Source: Actinernus sp. WN-2022 (lineage: Eukaryota; Cnidaria; Anthozoa; Actiniaria; Actinernidae). Taken from it: a stretch of DNA of 64,000 bases. A model generated the notes under the pieces. It was not told where the DNA came from. It did no database searches and saw nothing but the letters and a program-made list of their open reading frames with translations. Below are positions 22,808 to 35,057 of the stretch, in pieces (position 1 is the first letter of the stretch; each line of letters opens with the position of its first letter). Made by a program: the position numbers and the translations under genes. Location: contig JAOWCC010001589.1 in assembly GCA_030867875.1 (NCBI GenBank), forward strand, positions 87,691,537-87,755,536, written 5' to 3'.

Positions 22808-22965
22808 TACAGTCGATGCCAAAAAGGTTGTCCAGCAGAACATAATATAATACTTTAATATCCATTGTTTTGGCCTATTGTTTTGGACTAGACAATAGCC
22901 CAAAACAATGGATATTATAGTATTATATTATGTTCTGCTGGACAACCTTTTTGGCATCGACTGTA
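22808..22965. repeat. near-perfect 158-bp palindromic MITE with TA ends
   Basis: Arms beginning TACAGTCGATGCCAAAAAGG match their complement almost to the centre. It lies in TATATA sequence, consistent with TA-target insertion as in Tc1/mariner-type MITEs (inference). Confidence 0.9.
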
Positions 22966-23712
22966 TATATATATTATTATTATATATATTGTATAGTAAT
23001 AAGAAGAATAGGAAGAAAATAAAATGATTTACATAAATTGAGTAAGGGTCATGGAATAGAATACCTTCCTGTGTCTGCAATACCTCCTGGCGTAGTCAGT
23101 CTAACGATATCGAACAGAATTTCAATCGAACTCAATCCATCGACAAAGCTTATAAGCAGTTTGGGAAAAAAATGACTCTGCCCTTGTAAAAGAAATGCAA
23201 ATAGGTAGTATGAAAGCATTAGCAACAACAAATAATTTAAAAAAGTATTATAAAGCTAATTTAATGGTGAATCAAATATAGGATTTCTAGAACTCATATT
23301 GAATTATATAACTAACTTAAACATAATCTTTTTATCGTTTTTGTCTTTGTTTTGTTGTTTGTTTGCCTTTTTTTCTTTCTCTTTCCCCCTTTTTAACTCA
23401 TTGATGGGATGCGCGCAAGCACAGAACACGAGTTATTGGGGTTAGTGCTCCAAGCTAATTTATTCATCGTTTTATAGTGTGTATTTCGGTTTTTTTTCGT
23501 GTACATCGGGGACTCTCCGTTGGCTGTCCGAATAGTCCGTAGTGTTCGATTTTCCGAAGATATATTGACAAAGTTTGATGGTACACGTCCAAATTTGGTC
23601 ATGCTGGAGAAGATGTATTGACGGTGCCCTTCTAATGCCAGACACTTCAAACCTGGACAGACATAGCATTGGGTCCCCACAAATCACTGTGGCGATACGT
23701 AACGATGACGAA

Positions 23713-23916
23713 ATAAACACTGGTATATAATCAACTAAAGTCAATTGAGGTATGCTAACCGCCGTGGAAAGCGAGTAGCAGCTGAAGTTTCGAGCGCTAG
23801 CCCTTCGTCTTTCGCTCTGACAAAGGGCTAGCGCTCGAAACGTCAGCTGCTACTCGCTTTCCACAGCGGTTAGCATACCTCAATCGACTTTAGTTGATTA
23901 TATACCAGTGTTTACC
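23713..23916. repeat. palindrome carrying hammerhead-ribozyme-like cores
   Basis: Arms of about 100 bp face each other. The right arm holds CTGACAA, then a 4-bp stem with a TAGC loop, then CGAAAC and GTC at 23817-23843, the order of a hammerhead core with a minimal stem III. The left arm (minus strand) has a mirrored version in which GTC is TTC. Such motifs are known in Penelope-like element terminal repeats. Each arm has a change at a core position, so activity is doubtful. Confidence 0.6.
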
Positions 23917-24063
23917 TTCCCTGCCGACGCAGACCAACACTAGTTTTTACAGGAACTAGTTACCTATCGTCTCTCGAAATAACAAAGTACAGGTTCTTTC
24001 ACGTCCCCCTCATATAGATTAGAAGAGGAAGGAGACAAGGCCAACAGCTTATACGTCCCTTGA

Positions 24064-24100
24064 CTACCAACTGAGCTAATCAGTGAGGCGGTTGCATTCT
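24064..24100 (-). repeat. degenerate tRNA-like box A remnant
   Basis: The minus strand reads GATTAGCTCAGTTGGTAG, a textbook box A region, but no box B or cloverleaf follows. Probably a decayed SINE head. Confidence 0.35.
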
Positions 24101-24375
24101 AAACCTCACTAATAATGATAAGGGTGCTACCCAATCCGGTGTGCTGAATGTAACTTCTCTTTCGTCCAACTACTTTTGTTGAACATTATTAGTACTGTCT
24201 TCATTGCTCAGTGGCATTTGCTTTCTGCTATTTAAAATAATTCTGCCATAATTCTTAAAGTGCCTCTAACCCCTTCTTGGCATTTTTCTACTTATGAACC
24301 TGTGAAAGGTTTTGAGTACTTCTGCAAAGAAATGTTTGGTTTACAGATAATACTCTCTGTTCTACGCTTGCTTGA

Positions 24376-24690
24376 AATGGTGAAAAACTGACCTTTCCTG
24401 ACCCATGACCGCGTAAGTAAAAGCCTGGGTTGATTTCCCGGGGTAACGTCATCTAATGAATTCGACTTTGCAATAATTTGAATAAATACTTAGGATTTTG
24501 TCTAAAATGACTTTTTTCTTTACTAACAACTCGCAAACTATGTATACCGGTATTTTCTATAAATAGATGTTGTTCTGATAGAAAAGCACCATGGAGTGTA
24601 ATGCATTAATGAGATGACATCACCCCAGGAAATCGACCCAGTATTGTCTTACACGGTCATGGGTCAGGAAAGGTAAGTTTTTCACCATTT
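24376..24690. repeat. foldback MITE (AATGGTGAAAAACTGACC ends)
   Basis: Arms 24376-24465 and 24600-24690 match inverted, including CCTTTCCTGACCCATGACCG. Confidence 0.8.
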
Positions 24691-25360
24691 AAAACAGTTG
24701 TTAACATATTCCCATTGTAACATTCTTCCTCACGAGACTGATTACAATATGATCTAATAATTACATTTACAGCGGTTTCAGTTTGTGAATAATGAAAAAT
24801 GCTGGTTTAACATTTTGCAATATTCAGAAAATAATACATTATGCTAGTCCCAAACCTATTTAACCCTTCAGCCCCAAACATGACATTTGTTGTATTTTAC
24901 TGGTTACTTGCTTTGAGGATTTCAGTCTTGCTAAGTTGAAAGAGCAAGGCCCTGAGATTGCCACACAACACAATGTTTAGACAAATGATCCTACTGAACT
25001 GCATTTAGGTATATGAACAAAAGTTAACTACAGTTTACATTATTTCATTTCAGAAAAAGACTAAAATCACACTAACAGAAAAAAATAGTTCTGCTCAGAT
25101 TCTAAATTTTCTTACAAAAATGCATGTTTCACATCAAATATAGGCTTTCAAGTTCCACTAACCTCATTTCTGTCCCTGAACACTGAAACTTGCCCAGCAC
25201 CAAGCCACCATTCCATAAGCAATTCAGAGCAAGCTAAATTCAACCACTCGGACCGCAAAGCATGCTGGGAAATCCAATCGACCAGCAGCATAGCACTCCC
25301 CCATCTTCAAAATATATACTAAGTCTAAAGCCATTTCAACCTAATAGCTTCATATTGGAA

Positions 25361-25559
25361 TCAATGGCAAGTAAATGCAAATCTTGTCCGATATTCCAAA
25401 AAAGCTATGATAGGTGGCTCCAGACCTCCATTTATAAAACCCACACTAAAGTGACCGAAGAAGTCCTGTTCTCCATCACAATAACATTGCACAGACTCAG
25501 TTCTTCGAGAAAGTGCTGAATGATTCAAGCTTTCATCAGACTTAATGATGTCCTCCAGC
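25361..25559 (-). CDS. candidate exon with a good acceptor
   Basis: On the minus strand TTTTTTCCATTTATAG, a strong acceptor, precedes an open frame (LEDIIKSDESLNHSALSRRT and on) that ends at a stop at 25361. It lies in the same orientation as, and 760 bases downstream of, the desaturase terminal exon. It may be the last exon of another gene or an alternative 3' exon. No family recognised. Confidence 0.25.
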
Positions 25560-26301
25560 ACTCTATAAATGGAAAAAATGCATTAAAAAGACAACTTCTG
25601 AGAGCTTCCTCAAACAAACTTTGCTGTGTGGACCATTGGACAGGTTAAATAAGTTGAGCCCTCAGTATTAAAGGTCAGTTGAAATTTCCATGACAACAGT
25701 TATTGCCTTTGTTTTAGGGGGGAGGGTTCCTTGCAGTCTAGAAAGAGCCAAAAATCAGTTAAAAACGCTTGGGGCTTAAAGGGTTACATGGTTTCTAGCT
25801 ATTTACAGAAAAGCTATTAATTTCTCCAAACAAAAATATTGACTATATTTGAAAAACACTGGTATAATCTACAATTACAATCTATGCCATTTTAGGGACT
25901 GTGTAATAATTAACAGGGGCTGGGTTGAAAAATGAGCGTGAACATGCTAAAAAAAATTAGTCATACCCACCCCCTAAAATATACTTTTACCCACCCCTTT
26001 TTATTTCATAGAATCATAAACATTGCCTTGGCTTTCTTTTCCAGTCAATTTTAGGGCAAGTGCAACTTTGTTGCTACAGTTAATCCTGAAACTGCACTGA
26101 ATTTCAATATACAATAATTATACACAATATCTTGTTCTCACATATTGTTTTGGGCTGAGAAATCAGAAGCAGCTACTTTTATGTGTGACTTAGTTTCATG
26201 AATACCAAAATGAAATAAAGGAAATGATTCAAACTGATTTCCTTAGCCTCTTCCTGCCCCCTCCCACAAAAAAACTAAGAAAAAAATTGTTACCCAATGA
26301 C

Positions 26302-26307
26302 TTTATT
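26302..26307 (-). terminator. AATAAA polyadenylation signal candidate
   Basis: AATAAA on the minus strand, 14 bases after the desaturase stop codon. It is close, so the real signal could be further downstream. Confidence 0.45.
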
Positions 26308-26321
26308 GTCACTCCACCTTG

Positions 26322-27337
26322 TCAACCAATGGCATGGTAACTGTCCCAGACTTTAGGTGAGATACACTTGGACTTCTCTGAAGTCTCCCTCAGGCACTCA
26401 ATAACCTCCAAGTTAGCATCAATGAAGGTCTTGGATCTATAGGGAAGTCCATGCTTTTTGCAAAGTGCCTTGACTCTATCTTGTATGCCACGTAGCTTCT
26501 CACGTGCCACACGAGGAAAAAGGTGGTGTTCAAACTGGAACTGCAGCCCTCCATGAAAGTGGTCCAAGTTTGGATCACATTCAATGTCCATTGTAGTGTC
26601 CATCTGGGAGAGTAAAAACTTGTTCTGTTTGAATGCATCAAGTGGCAGCCCATTGTAGGTTTCCATTGAGAAATGGCTGAGAGTGATTTGAATGTGAATT
26701 ATGCCAGCCAGGAAATGTGCCACAAAGATAAACACCAGTCTGGTGGACCATGTCGGCAAGTTCCAGCACAAATAAAGGTACCATGTCCAGAACATGACCA
26801 TGGTCAGAAGCTCAAGGAATCTCGACTTGACTTTCTCTTTTGATAGAACCAACAAAAAGCTCTGAACATACAAGTTGTACCGTGCCAGTCCCATTACAAG
26901 GAAATAGAGATGGTGTTGATATCTGACGAAGAATTGTGCCACCCTGTCGAAGTGCATTACTCGATCATAGTAAAATGACCTAATGGATTTAAAAAACTTA
27001 TCCGAGATGGCAAACACTGGGAGATGCTGGATATCAGGATCAAGTTCAACAGAGTTGGTCACGATATGATGTGCATAGTGATTCTTCTTCCACCACCCAA
27101 TACTGACACCTGTCAGTAAGTTGCCAACGATAAGTCCTATTCTATTATCCCACTTGGAATCATGCATAATTGCATTGTGGCCTGCATCATGCCCAATGAA
27201 TGCCATCTGCTGCCAGAAGATAGCAAGTGGGATTGCTGCTCCAACTTGGAGGAGAACATTATTAGAGTAGACTACACAGTAAAATACAGTGGCATATAAG
27301 AGTGCCAGCATCACAGCAATTCTGAAATAGTACCAGT
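26322..27337 (-). CDS. front-end fatty acid desaturase, exon 2 (desaturase domain)
   Basis: Terminal exon of a 455-residue cytochrome b5-fused desaturase, an ER membrane di-iron enzyme that inserts a double bond between an existing one and the carboxyl end of an acyl chain, or in a sphingoid base. It starts after the acceptor TTTTCGTTTAG at 27338 and supplies residues 118-455. The three histidine boxes are HDAGH (167-171), HYAHH (204-208) and QFEHH (385-389); Gln in the third box marks front-end desaturases. Hydrophobic segments flank the boxes. The run IVTNSVELDPDIQHLP resembles the delta-8 sphingolipid type as well as delta-5/6 types, so substrate is open. All boxes are intact and no stop interrupts, so it is probably functional. 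Confidence 0.93.
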
Positions 27338-27740
27338 CTAAACGAAAATAAGAATAAACCAAAGATTAAATTAATATTGAAGAATTACACATACATGATC
27401 TTTTTTTCTGTTGAAAACAATAACGATAAAGTTATTGTCTGTATTTTTTACTCGCCTCTGCAGGAAAGAGACAGGGCTCCAAGTCCAAAATCAGTCTAAA
27501 AGATCAACTTATCACCTTAAAAATAAAACCTAAATTAATATAATCAAAAATACTCCTACTAATATGGATCATGTGGTTCCATCAGCCATGGGGTCAGGGT
27601 CCTACGATACTAACTTGTAAGGACCATTTCTGATTACTTCAATAATATTGCTTTTTCTCATTGTCATGTTGTTAAGCTTAAGTTTTCTTGCACATACTCT
27701 ATAACTCAGGACATTTGTATATAAGGTCAACTTTTGTTCT

Positions 27741-27907
27741 GTATACTAAGGGGGTTATAGAATGGTCCCTCAAAAAATCGTAAGTCTCAGCAAAATTCAA
27801 GCAAGTCTCGAAATCTTGGCGTTTCAAAAAAGAGTCTAGGATTTTGAAACAAGGGTCTTGGCGTCTCGGCGAGTCTCTGATTTGACCATTCTATACCCCT
27901 TGTATAC
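27741..27907. repeat. MITE with TATAGAATGGTC inverted ends
   Basis: GGGTTATAGAATGGTC and GACCATTCTATACCCC face each other. GTATAC on both outer sides may be the target. Confidence 0.7.
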
Positions 27908-28282
27908 AGCTCACTCCAATAGACAGAGGCATTTACAAACATACAGGTTTGTCACTAAGTTTTTTGAATGATCTTTCCAGAAAAATATTGCAATTAAATA
28001 ACATTTTAGCCACACCCTATTATCAATGTAAGCATTAACAATGTCTTCCTTCACACAGTATCAGTCATATCCTCCAATTATCAAACTCATTAATAATTCA
28101 TGAGGCAAAAACAAAGGAAATCAATGAGCGTGGAGGGATCTATAAATCTGATACAGATTTCGTCCTGATTTACATAAACTTTGGCTTCGATTTTCTTGGC
28201 CAAAATAAGTCGTATCGCCAAAATAACTGAAAACATGACTCTCTACATCTAGACATTTGATAAGTAAGATATTCTACACATA

Positions 28283-28460
28283 CTTGAATGGTACAATATT
28301 TCTGGGTTTGAAAGCCAAGCTGATGAGTTAGAGGTTTTAATCTCGAAAATGCTAATTACAGTACACAATGTCAGTGTAGACATTTGCCATTATTTCTTAA
28401 TGCTTGTGAATGAATGTATTTGCTGATATAGGAAAACAAATTTGTAAAATCATTTATTTA
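28283..28460. repeat. diverged half copy of the AAAGTGCC foldback family
   Basis: Order of words (GAATGGTACAATAT, GAGTTAGAGGTTTTAAT, GCTAATTACA) matches 29630-29720, with many changes. Confidence 0.6.
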
Positions 28461-29256
28461 AACTTCAAAAACTCATGAATAATTAATGAGCATTTTGTCC
28501 AATCAGATGAAGCAAATCAGTCACGTGCATGCTCCTTTATACCTGATAAAATCTCATCATTCTAAAAAGCCCGGGGAGGGCTTTGATTTCGGTACCAGGG
28601 GAATATGGGGTACAAAGATATTACAAAAGAATGCAAATTAGGATGAAGACTTTATATCAAGAATACCAATGAACATGAAATTTTATATAAAGTTTCATCC
28701 TAATTAAGAATTCACTGATAAAGACCCAAAGATAGCAAAAAGTGCACGGAACATAAGGTACCTAGATAATAAATTTTGCACTAAATTTACTAATATCAGC
28801 AGACTACCGAGATACACAGATAATATTTTTAAAATGAAGTTATCCAACTACCATTACTTGTTTACGGAGCCACTGTTTAGTTTAATTATTAAAACCAAAC
28901 TCAAAGCCGTAAAACAATAAAAACATGCATTAAACTTACATATTTTGTGCCGGAGCCAAAAATTTAGAGTCATGTCAGTCACATCGCTTTCCAAGTCTTG
29001 AACTTTATCGAGGTAAACTACGACACCAAATCCTTCAAGTGCAGGTTATTCTTGCATTGCGAAACGGCGCTTCAAACAACATAGTATGGTAATTTCTTCA
29101 TGTCCTTCCCTTGAGATATTCGTAATTGCCGGCGGTGATTACTCGAATATTTTGCATGGCGTTGTGAATACAAAGGTTCAATGGTTCATTAAGTAACCAT
29201 TCCCTTGAGATGTGCGACTTTCTTTCATTGCATTCTTGAAGCGTTTTTGAAGCCGT

Positions 29257-29356
29257 TTAAAACACTCACAGCACGTGTTTTATCAAGTCTAAAAATTCTC
29301 AGGCTTCGCCCTAGAATTTTTAAACTTGATAAAACACTGCTGTTCGTGTTTTAAAC
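29257..29356. repeat. 100-bp palindrome
   Basis: GTTTAAAACAC and GTGTTTTAAAC ends; inner CAAGTCTAAAAATTCT and complement. Confidence 0.8.
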
Positions 29357-29359
29357 AGT

Positions 29360-30032
29360 ACTTTAAAGTAGAACACATATTTTTTAAAAAATCATTTATT
29401 TTGTATAATAAATAATGCCTACCCCAACGTCATGTAATTAGCATTTTGGAGATTTAAAACCTCTATAACTCATCACAGTATTTCTGGGTTTGAATGCTAT
29501 GCCACCATTCAACTATTCACCATGTGTAGAATCAATATTATTAATATAGTGTTTGGTTGTATAGGCACTTAAAGTGCCTATGAAGCTTATTTTTTTATTT
29601 TAGATATCAATTCTAAATCAAGTGAATAGTAGAATGGTACAATATATTTTGCTTTGAATGCTGTGCCGCTGAGTTAAGGAGGTTTTAATATCCAAAATGC
29701 TAATTACATGACGTCAGGGGAGGCATCTGCAATCACTTCTTAGTGGTTGTGAATGGGCGTTTCTACTGATATAAGAAAACAAATTTCTAATATCATTTTA
29801 TTTCAACCATGGGTATAACACTTATAATTTGAAAAATTTGTTTAATTGTAACAAAAAAAATTGTATAATAATTGATGCCTCCCCTGACGTCATGTAATTA
29901 GCATTTTGGATATTAAAACCTCCTTAACTCAGCGGCACAGCATTCAAAGCAAGATATATTGTACCATTCTACTGTTCACTTGATGTAGAATTGATATCTA
30001 AAATAAAAAAATAAGCTTCATAGGCACTTTAA
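29360..30032. repeat. one half and one full copy of the AAAGTGCC foldback, head to tail
   Basis: A half copy (29360-29570) directly joins a full copy (29569-30032) that has the same TIRs and the two TGACGTCA octamers as 16301-16702. Confidence 0.85.
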
Positions 30033-30068
30033 GCCGGCTGTATTACGTTCTACATTTCTCAATGATTG

Positions 30069-32602
30069 CACAGGCTAACCATCCTCCCATTTTGTGTATT
30101 TGTCACTGATTTATTAGCAAATTGTGAAATAAAATACCTTTTGACTTGATTCTGCTGTTGTGTGTTGATTTAGCGCGCGCTCGTAATACAGCTCGGGTTT
30201 CCTGTGGCTCAGGTTTGTTTACATATAGCTCGGGCTTCCTGTGGCTCATCTCTCGCCAACCACATAAAAATACACAAGGCAGGCAACTAAATTCATCGCC
30301 GACAGGCGAGAATTTTGCCGAAAAACGAAAACTTCCAGGTTCCTGCTCCCTCTCTAACATTCAAAATATCGAAGAACAGTAAATGAGCTACGTTTTTGGT
30401 GCTAATTCACGGCGATATCGAGTGTTACACACTCGTAAAAGCTTCTTAGAAAGCGTCAAACTGGTCCAGATTTTCGGCGATTTTTTTTTCTCCCTATGAT
30501 CGGGACAGATATGAGCCATCATAAGGATTTATAACGGTCATCACATTCAAATTTTTTTAATCAATCTGTCGAATGATCTCCCGTCTAGAGTCTCCAGCGA
30601 AGAAATGGACAGCTGACATATTTCCCCTAATCTCCCTCGTATGGGCTGTTTTGCAACTTGACACACCACCCCGATGAAGTAGTTTTTGGCAGCTTCCGAT
30701 AAACGAACCGGAAGAAAAATATCTGTAAGACTTCGCGGGAGTTTGTTTACAAAAATATATATGTCGCACGACCGCTAAACTCTAGTACTATTATGATTTC
30801 AGACCAAATTTTACTCCACTCTACTAGTATTACCATCAGTAAATTCAGCACAAATACAGTTTATCACATCATAAAATTATATTTAACTAGCAAATTACTG
30901 TGTTTGTAGTGAGCTTGCTCGTTCCAAGAGTGCCAGGATCTTTGAAATTTCTAGTCGAGAGTGTGAAGAAGAAGTTCCACTTTCTTCCGATTTGAAGTAG
31001 TCGATTTTTCCACCACAAATCAGTTGGCACAAACATTCGCGAATTCGCGAACCGAAGACGAAGTCCAAAGCCAAAGAGTTAGTCCGTCCATCACTTTAAA
31101 CCTTGTCTAACAGTTCCAGCAAATGTCCAACATTTCCTCGTTGTTTGTCGAAGGCAAAAAAACAACTCCTGCTAAACCGTTTAGCAGGTGCACAGCGCCG
31201 TTAAGAGGAGAAAGCGGCCCAGAAGTTCGTCCGAGACCAAACATTCTCGGGCGAGATTCAGGACACTGATGCTATGAGTAGATCTCGGATGCAAAATGCA
31301 AACCAGCTCTCATTATAAAAGGCGGGAATTTGGTAGCGCACGCGTGCAAAAGTTTTTTCACGCCTTTTGTGCGAACTGAGTTAACGTTTGAAATGAACAC
31401 AAAAAAAACGGAGTGAGCAGAAAACTGAGCGAGGGTTAGCTAGAAAACCGTTGCAAAAAGTGTTCAAATACTCATATATTTGGAAGCAATCCGTTAGACT
31501 ACGAGTTAAAGTATAAATCAGCTATTTGAACCGTAAAACAAGCAAAAAGGGAACCCTAAGGCTGGTAAAAATGCAAGAAACCAGCTCAGACTTCTGAGCC
31601 GCTGAAACATGTACTATTTTGTCGAAGGCAAAAACATTCGACAAAATCGACTTCGGTCTTTCGGAGCTCAAATCGGAAGAAAGTGGAACTTCTTCTTCAC
31701 ACTCTCGACTAGAAATTTCAAAGATCCTGGCACTCTTGGAACGAGCAAGCTCACTACAAACACAGTAATTTGCTAGTTAAATATAATTTTATGATGTGAT
31801 AAACTGTATTTGTGCTGAATTTACTGATGGTAATACTAGTAGAGTGGAGTAAAATTTGGTCTGAAATCATAATAGTACTAGAGTTTAGCGGTCGTGCGAC
31901 ATATATATTTTTGTAAACAAACTCCCGCGAAGTCTTACAGATATTTTTCTTCCGGTTCGTTTATCGGAAGCTGCCAAAAACTACTTCATCGGGGTGGTGT
32001 GTCAAGTTGCAAAACAGCCCATACGAGGGAGATTAGGGGAAATATGTCAGCTGTCCATTTCTTCGCTGGAGACTCTAGACGGGAGATCATTCGACAGATT
32101 GATTAAAAAAATTTGAATGTGATGACCGTTATAAATCCTTATGATGGCTCATATCTGTCCCGATCATAGGGAGAAAAAAAAATCGCCGAAAATATGGACC
32201 AGTTTGACGCTTTCTAAGAAGCTTTTACGAGTGTGTAACACTCGATATCGCCGTGAATTAGCACCAAAAACGTAGCTCATTTACTGTTCTTCGATATTTT
32301 GAATGTTAGAGAGGGAGCAGGAACCTGGAAGTTTTCGTTTTTCGGCAAAATTCTCGCGCGTCTCGCCTGTCGGCGATGAATTTAGTTGCCTGCCTTGTGT
32401 ATTTTTATGTAGTTGGCGAGAGATGAGCCACAGGAAGCCCGAGCTATATGTAAACAAACCTGAGCCACAGGAAACCCGAGCTGTATTACGAGCGCCGCTA
32501 AATCAACACACAACAGCAGAATCAAGTCAAAAGGTATTTTATTTCACAATTTGCTAATAAATCAGTGACAAATACACAAAATGGGAGGATGGTTAGCCTG
32601 TG
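30069..32602. mobile_element. 2.5-kb foldback element with about 930-bp arms
   Basis: Outer ends CACAGGCTAACCATCC and complement, flanked by the 7-bp duplication ATGATTG (30062-30068 and 32603-32609). The arms run inward to about 31000 and 31663 and are nearly identical (a few substitutions and one 9-base length change seen). Each arm carries the words TTCCTGTGGCTC and a 70-codon frame present identically in both arms. The centre (31000-31660) is unique. No transposase seen, so it is probably non-autonomous. Confidence 0.88.
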
Positions 32603-33063
32603 ATGATTGTAGCAATACTACAACAAAATTGTGAGACGTTTTAAGCATTGCCAAGCAACACCCCTCATGCAACTTGTCTTGCAATGATTTGTGACCAGCC
32701 AATAAAAATGCTCATTTTATGGCATTTTGAGGTTGTAATTTGTTGAGAACAAGATGGTGGCACTCAAAAGATAAATGTGCTAGAGGCCGCTGCATGATAC
32801 GTTACCTAGTGTAGCACACCCTGTTCATGCAACTGCAGCGCATCTATTTTTTCATGCAACAAAATTGCAGAAGTATAATAGCGGCTTCATACTTAAAGTG
32901 CCACTACAACAAAAAATTAACATTTCGATTTGCCACTTTTTCAGTGTCAATAGGTCAATCAGTATTAGAAATATCCGAAATAGTAAAAAATATTCCCCAA
33001 TAGGCATGTTAAACCACAAAATTTTAGGATAGTTTACCAGTAAAATCATGTCCGCCATTACTG

Positions 33064-33292
33064 GAAGCATAAGCATAAGAAACTAGTGTTCTAGTGAAAA
33101 CGACCATGACGGAAGCATAAGCATAAGCCTCGCTCAGAAGCGAAAACCTCGCTTGCATGCTATATTTACATATTTGCAAAGTGCCTGGGAATGAGTATTC
33201 TGATTGGCTAAATTCATCTGCTTCCGCTTCTGCTTACGTTTGAATAGTTTTCACTGGAACGGAAGCGACGGAAGCAGAAGCGGAGACGTAAT
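33064..33292. repeat. GGAAGC/ATAAGC short-word repeat, left part
   Basis: Repeated GGAAGCATAAGCATAAG and later GGAAGCAGAAGCGG words. The same kind of words resumes at 34375-34445, so the foldback between them appears to be inserted here. Confidence 0.6.
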
Positions 33293-34363
33293 GCACCTAT
33301 CAGCGGCTTCCCCGAGGGGTCGACCCCGGAGTAACCAGGGGGATTGTAAAAAGACAGAAACTATCTTGATGATTTCCCCCAGGGGTAGGGGAATCGTCCC
33401 TTTCAAAGTCCCCTGGTTAGGTCTTCCACGACCTACAATCCCTGTCATTTTGCACGAAATGAGATCGATGGAGCTGAATTGACTGCGAGCAAACATGCAT
33501 CAGTTTTGTTTTAGCATTAATGAATACGAAAATTTGATATTTTGGCAAAACTAAACATAAAAAAGTTATGCTTCATATGTAATGATTTCATTTATGCCAA
33601 ACTTGGTGACAGATGGTCAACAGATAACCCCAAAAGGATTGGATTTTAAAAGTTGTCCTTACCCTGCGGTTGTGGATGGCATACATTGCGAAAAGCATGT
33701 GAAGCACTTCCCTGCTAGCAGAGGTCTCTCTCTGTCTTGGTAAAATGGAAGGCAAGGGAGAGACCTCTGCTGACATCCGACGCTTTCTCTGTCGTGCATG
33801 CGTGAAGTTTCCTTGGCAACAAGTGACGCGATCTCATGTGTACTTATAGCACACGAAACAACTGTAACAAACAACTGACGCATACAGCTATTTCCGGTAA
33901 AACGTGTTTTTGAAACTGGTTTGACTTGTCCATGAATGTGGACGGCAAACGTCGGATGTCAGCGGAGGTCTCTCCCTCGCCTTCCATTTTACCAAGACAG
34001 AGAGAGACCTCTGCTAGCAGGGAAGTGAAGCACTAGTACCCAGTCTATACTGCTCGAGGTACGACAGGTAGCCCAAGTCAAGAATACTCGGCATCGAAAT
34101 TCTACACTGGTCGTTTCGGTATATCTCATATCACGCTTTAACTCTTGTATTAATAAACAAGAAAAAACAATCACCGTGGTTAGTTTCCCTGATGACAAAA
34201 ACAATTTGAACAAATCCCCCACCACAGTTTTCCAACCCTAAAACAAAGTCGAGCATTTCCCCGACCCCAGGGGCAATGTTTGCATTCAATCCTCCTGTAT
34301 TCCCCCACATATCTCCGTGGTTACCCCAGGGGTCGACCCCTCGGGGAAGCCGCTGATAGGTGC
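33293..34363. mobile_element. 1.07-kb foldback element
   Basis: Ends GCACCTATCAGCGGCTTCCC and exact complement, with GGGGTCGACCCC in each arm. AT on both sides. No ORF of note. Confidence 0.8.
33707..34025. repeat. nested palindrome with GAGGTCTCTCTCTG arms
   Basis: The arm at 33707-33788 reappears inverted at 33945-34025 (CTTCCCTGCTAGCAGAGG, then TTGGTAAAATGGAAGGC). A related fragment lies at 50335-50370. Confidence 0.8.
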
Positions 34364-35057
34364 ATAATAAGAAGGAAACCTTCCGTTCCTTCCGCTTATG
34401 CTTCCGTCGAGCTTACGCTTCCGCTTACGTCTCCGTTTCTTTCTTTTTTTAGCATCTCGCCTTTCGAAATGACGGATGGTAAAGGCGAGTTAATAAAGAG
34501 CTATGGATTTGAGAAGTCATGAAAACAGGGCTGAGGCTTGGGTTTTTCGCCCAGAGAACTATAACTATACGTAGATCACAGATCACAGATAATCAAATTT
34601 TTGTGTAGGTGTGTACACTATTACTGCTTGTCTGGAATATTGAGAAGACAATTCAAGCATATTCAAGCTGGATCAATTCAACTTCCAAAAAGGGAAATAC
34701 TCGTTTTAAAAACGTTTACAATACACACGTCATGAAGACATGATAATTACAAATCCATCTTCCAAGAAAACGATTCTATACAGCATACATACAACGTACA
34801 TCTTGAGAGAATCAAATAATACTGTCCAGTAGGCAGTACGGGTATAAAAATGCAAGGCAAAAAGTGTATGGCGCCAATAAATTTGCAACCGGCCAACATC
34901 GATTTTTCGGAGCCATTCTTTCATTTGTTGCAAAGGAATAATACAGTTTAGAACCTTTGGATTAACTTGACGAAATGTTAAGCCCATTTTACGTTAGAAT
35001 CGGTATTGCACAAGAGCACTTCCTTACCATTTTACGCTATATATGTGAACAACTTAC

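Larger units (their letters stand above)
27338..35057 (-). other. desaturase intron, 7,720 bp
   Basis: Donor GTAAGT at 35057, acceptor TTTAG at 27338. Exon phases agree (one base carried over; the joined codon is TAC, Tyr 118). It holds at least six repeat elements, listed separately, including a 2.5-kb foldback. Confidence 0.85.

Noticed and set aside
30557..32106. Identical 70-codon frame in both arms of the foldback
   Set aside because: Identity follows from arm identity; composition shows no domain and the frame is short.
34730..34987. Possible extra desaturase exon in the intron
   Set aside because: The b5 exon and the desaturase exon already join in phase with a family-typical length; this frame has no desaturase or b5 feature.
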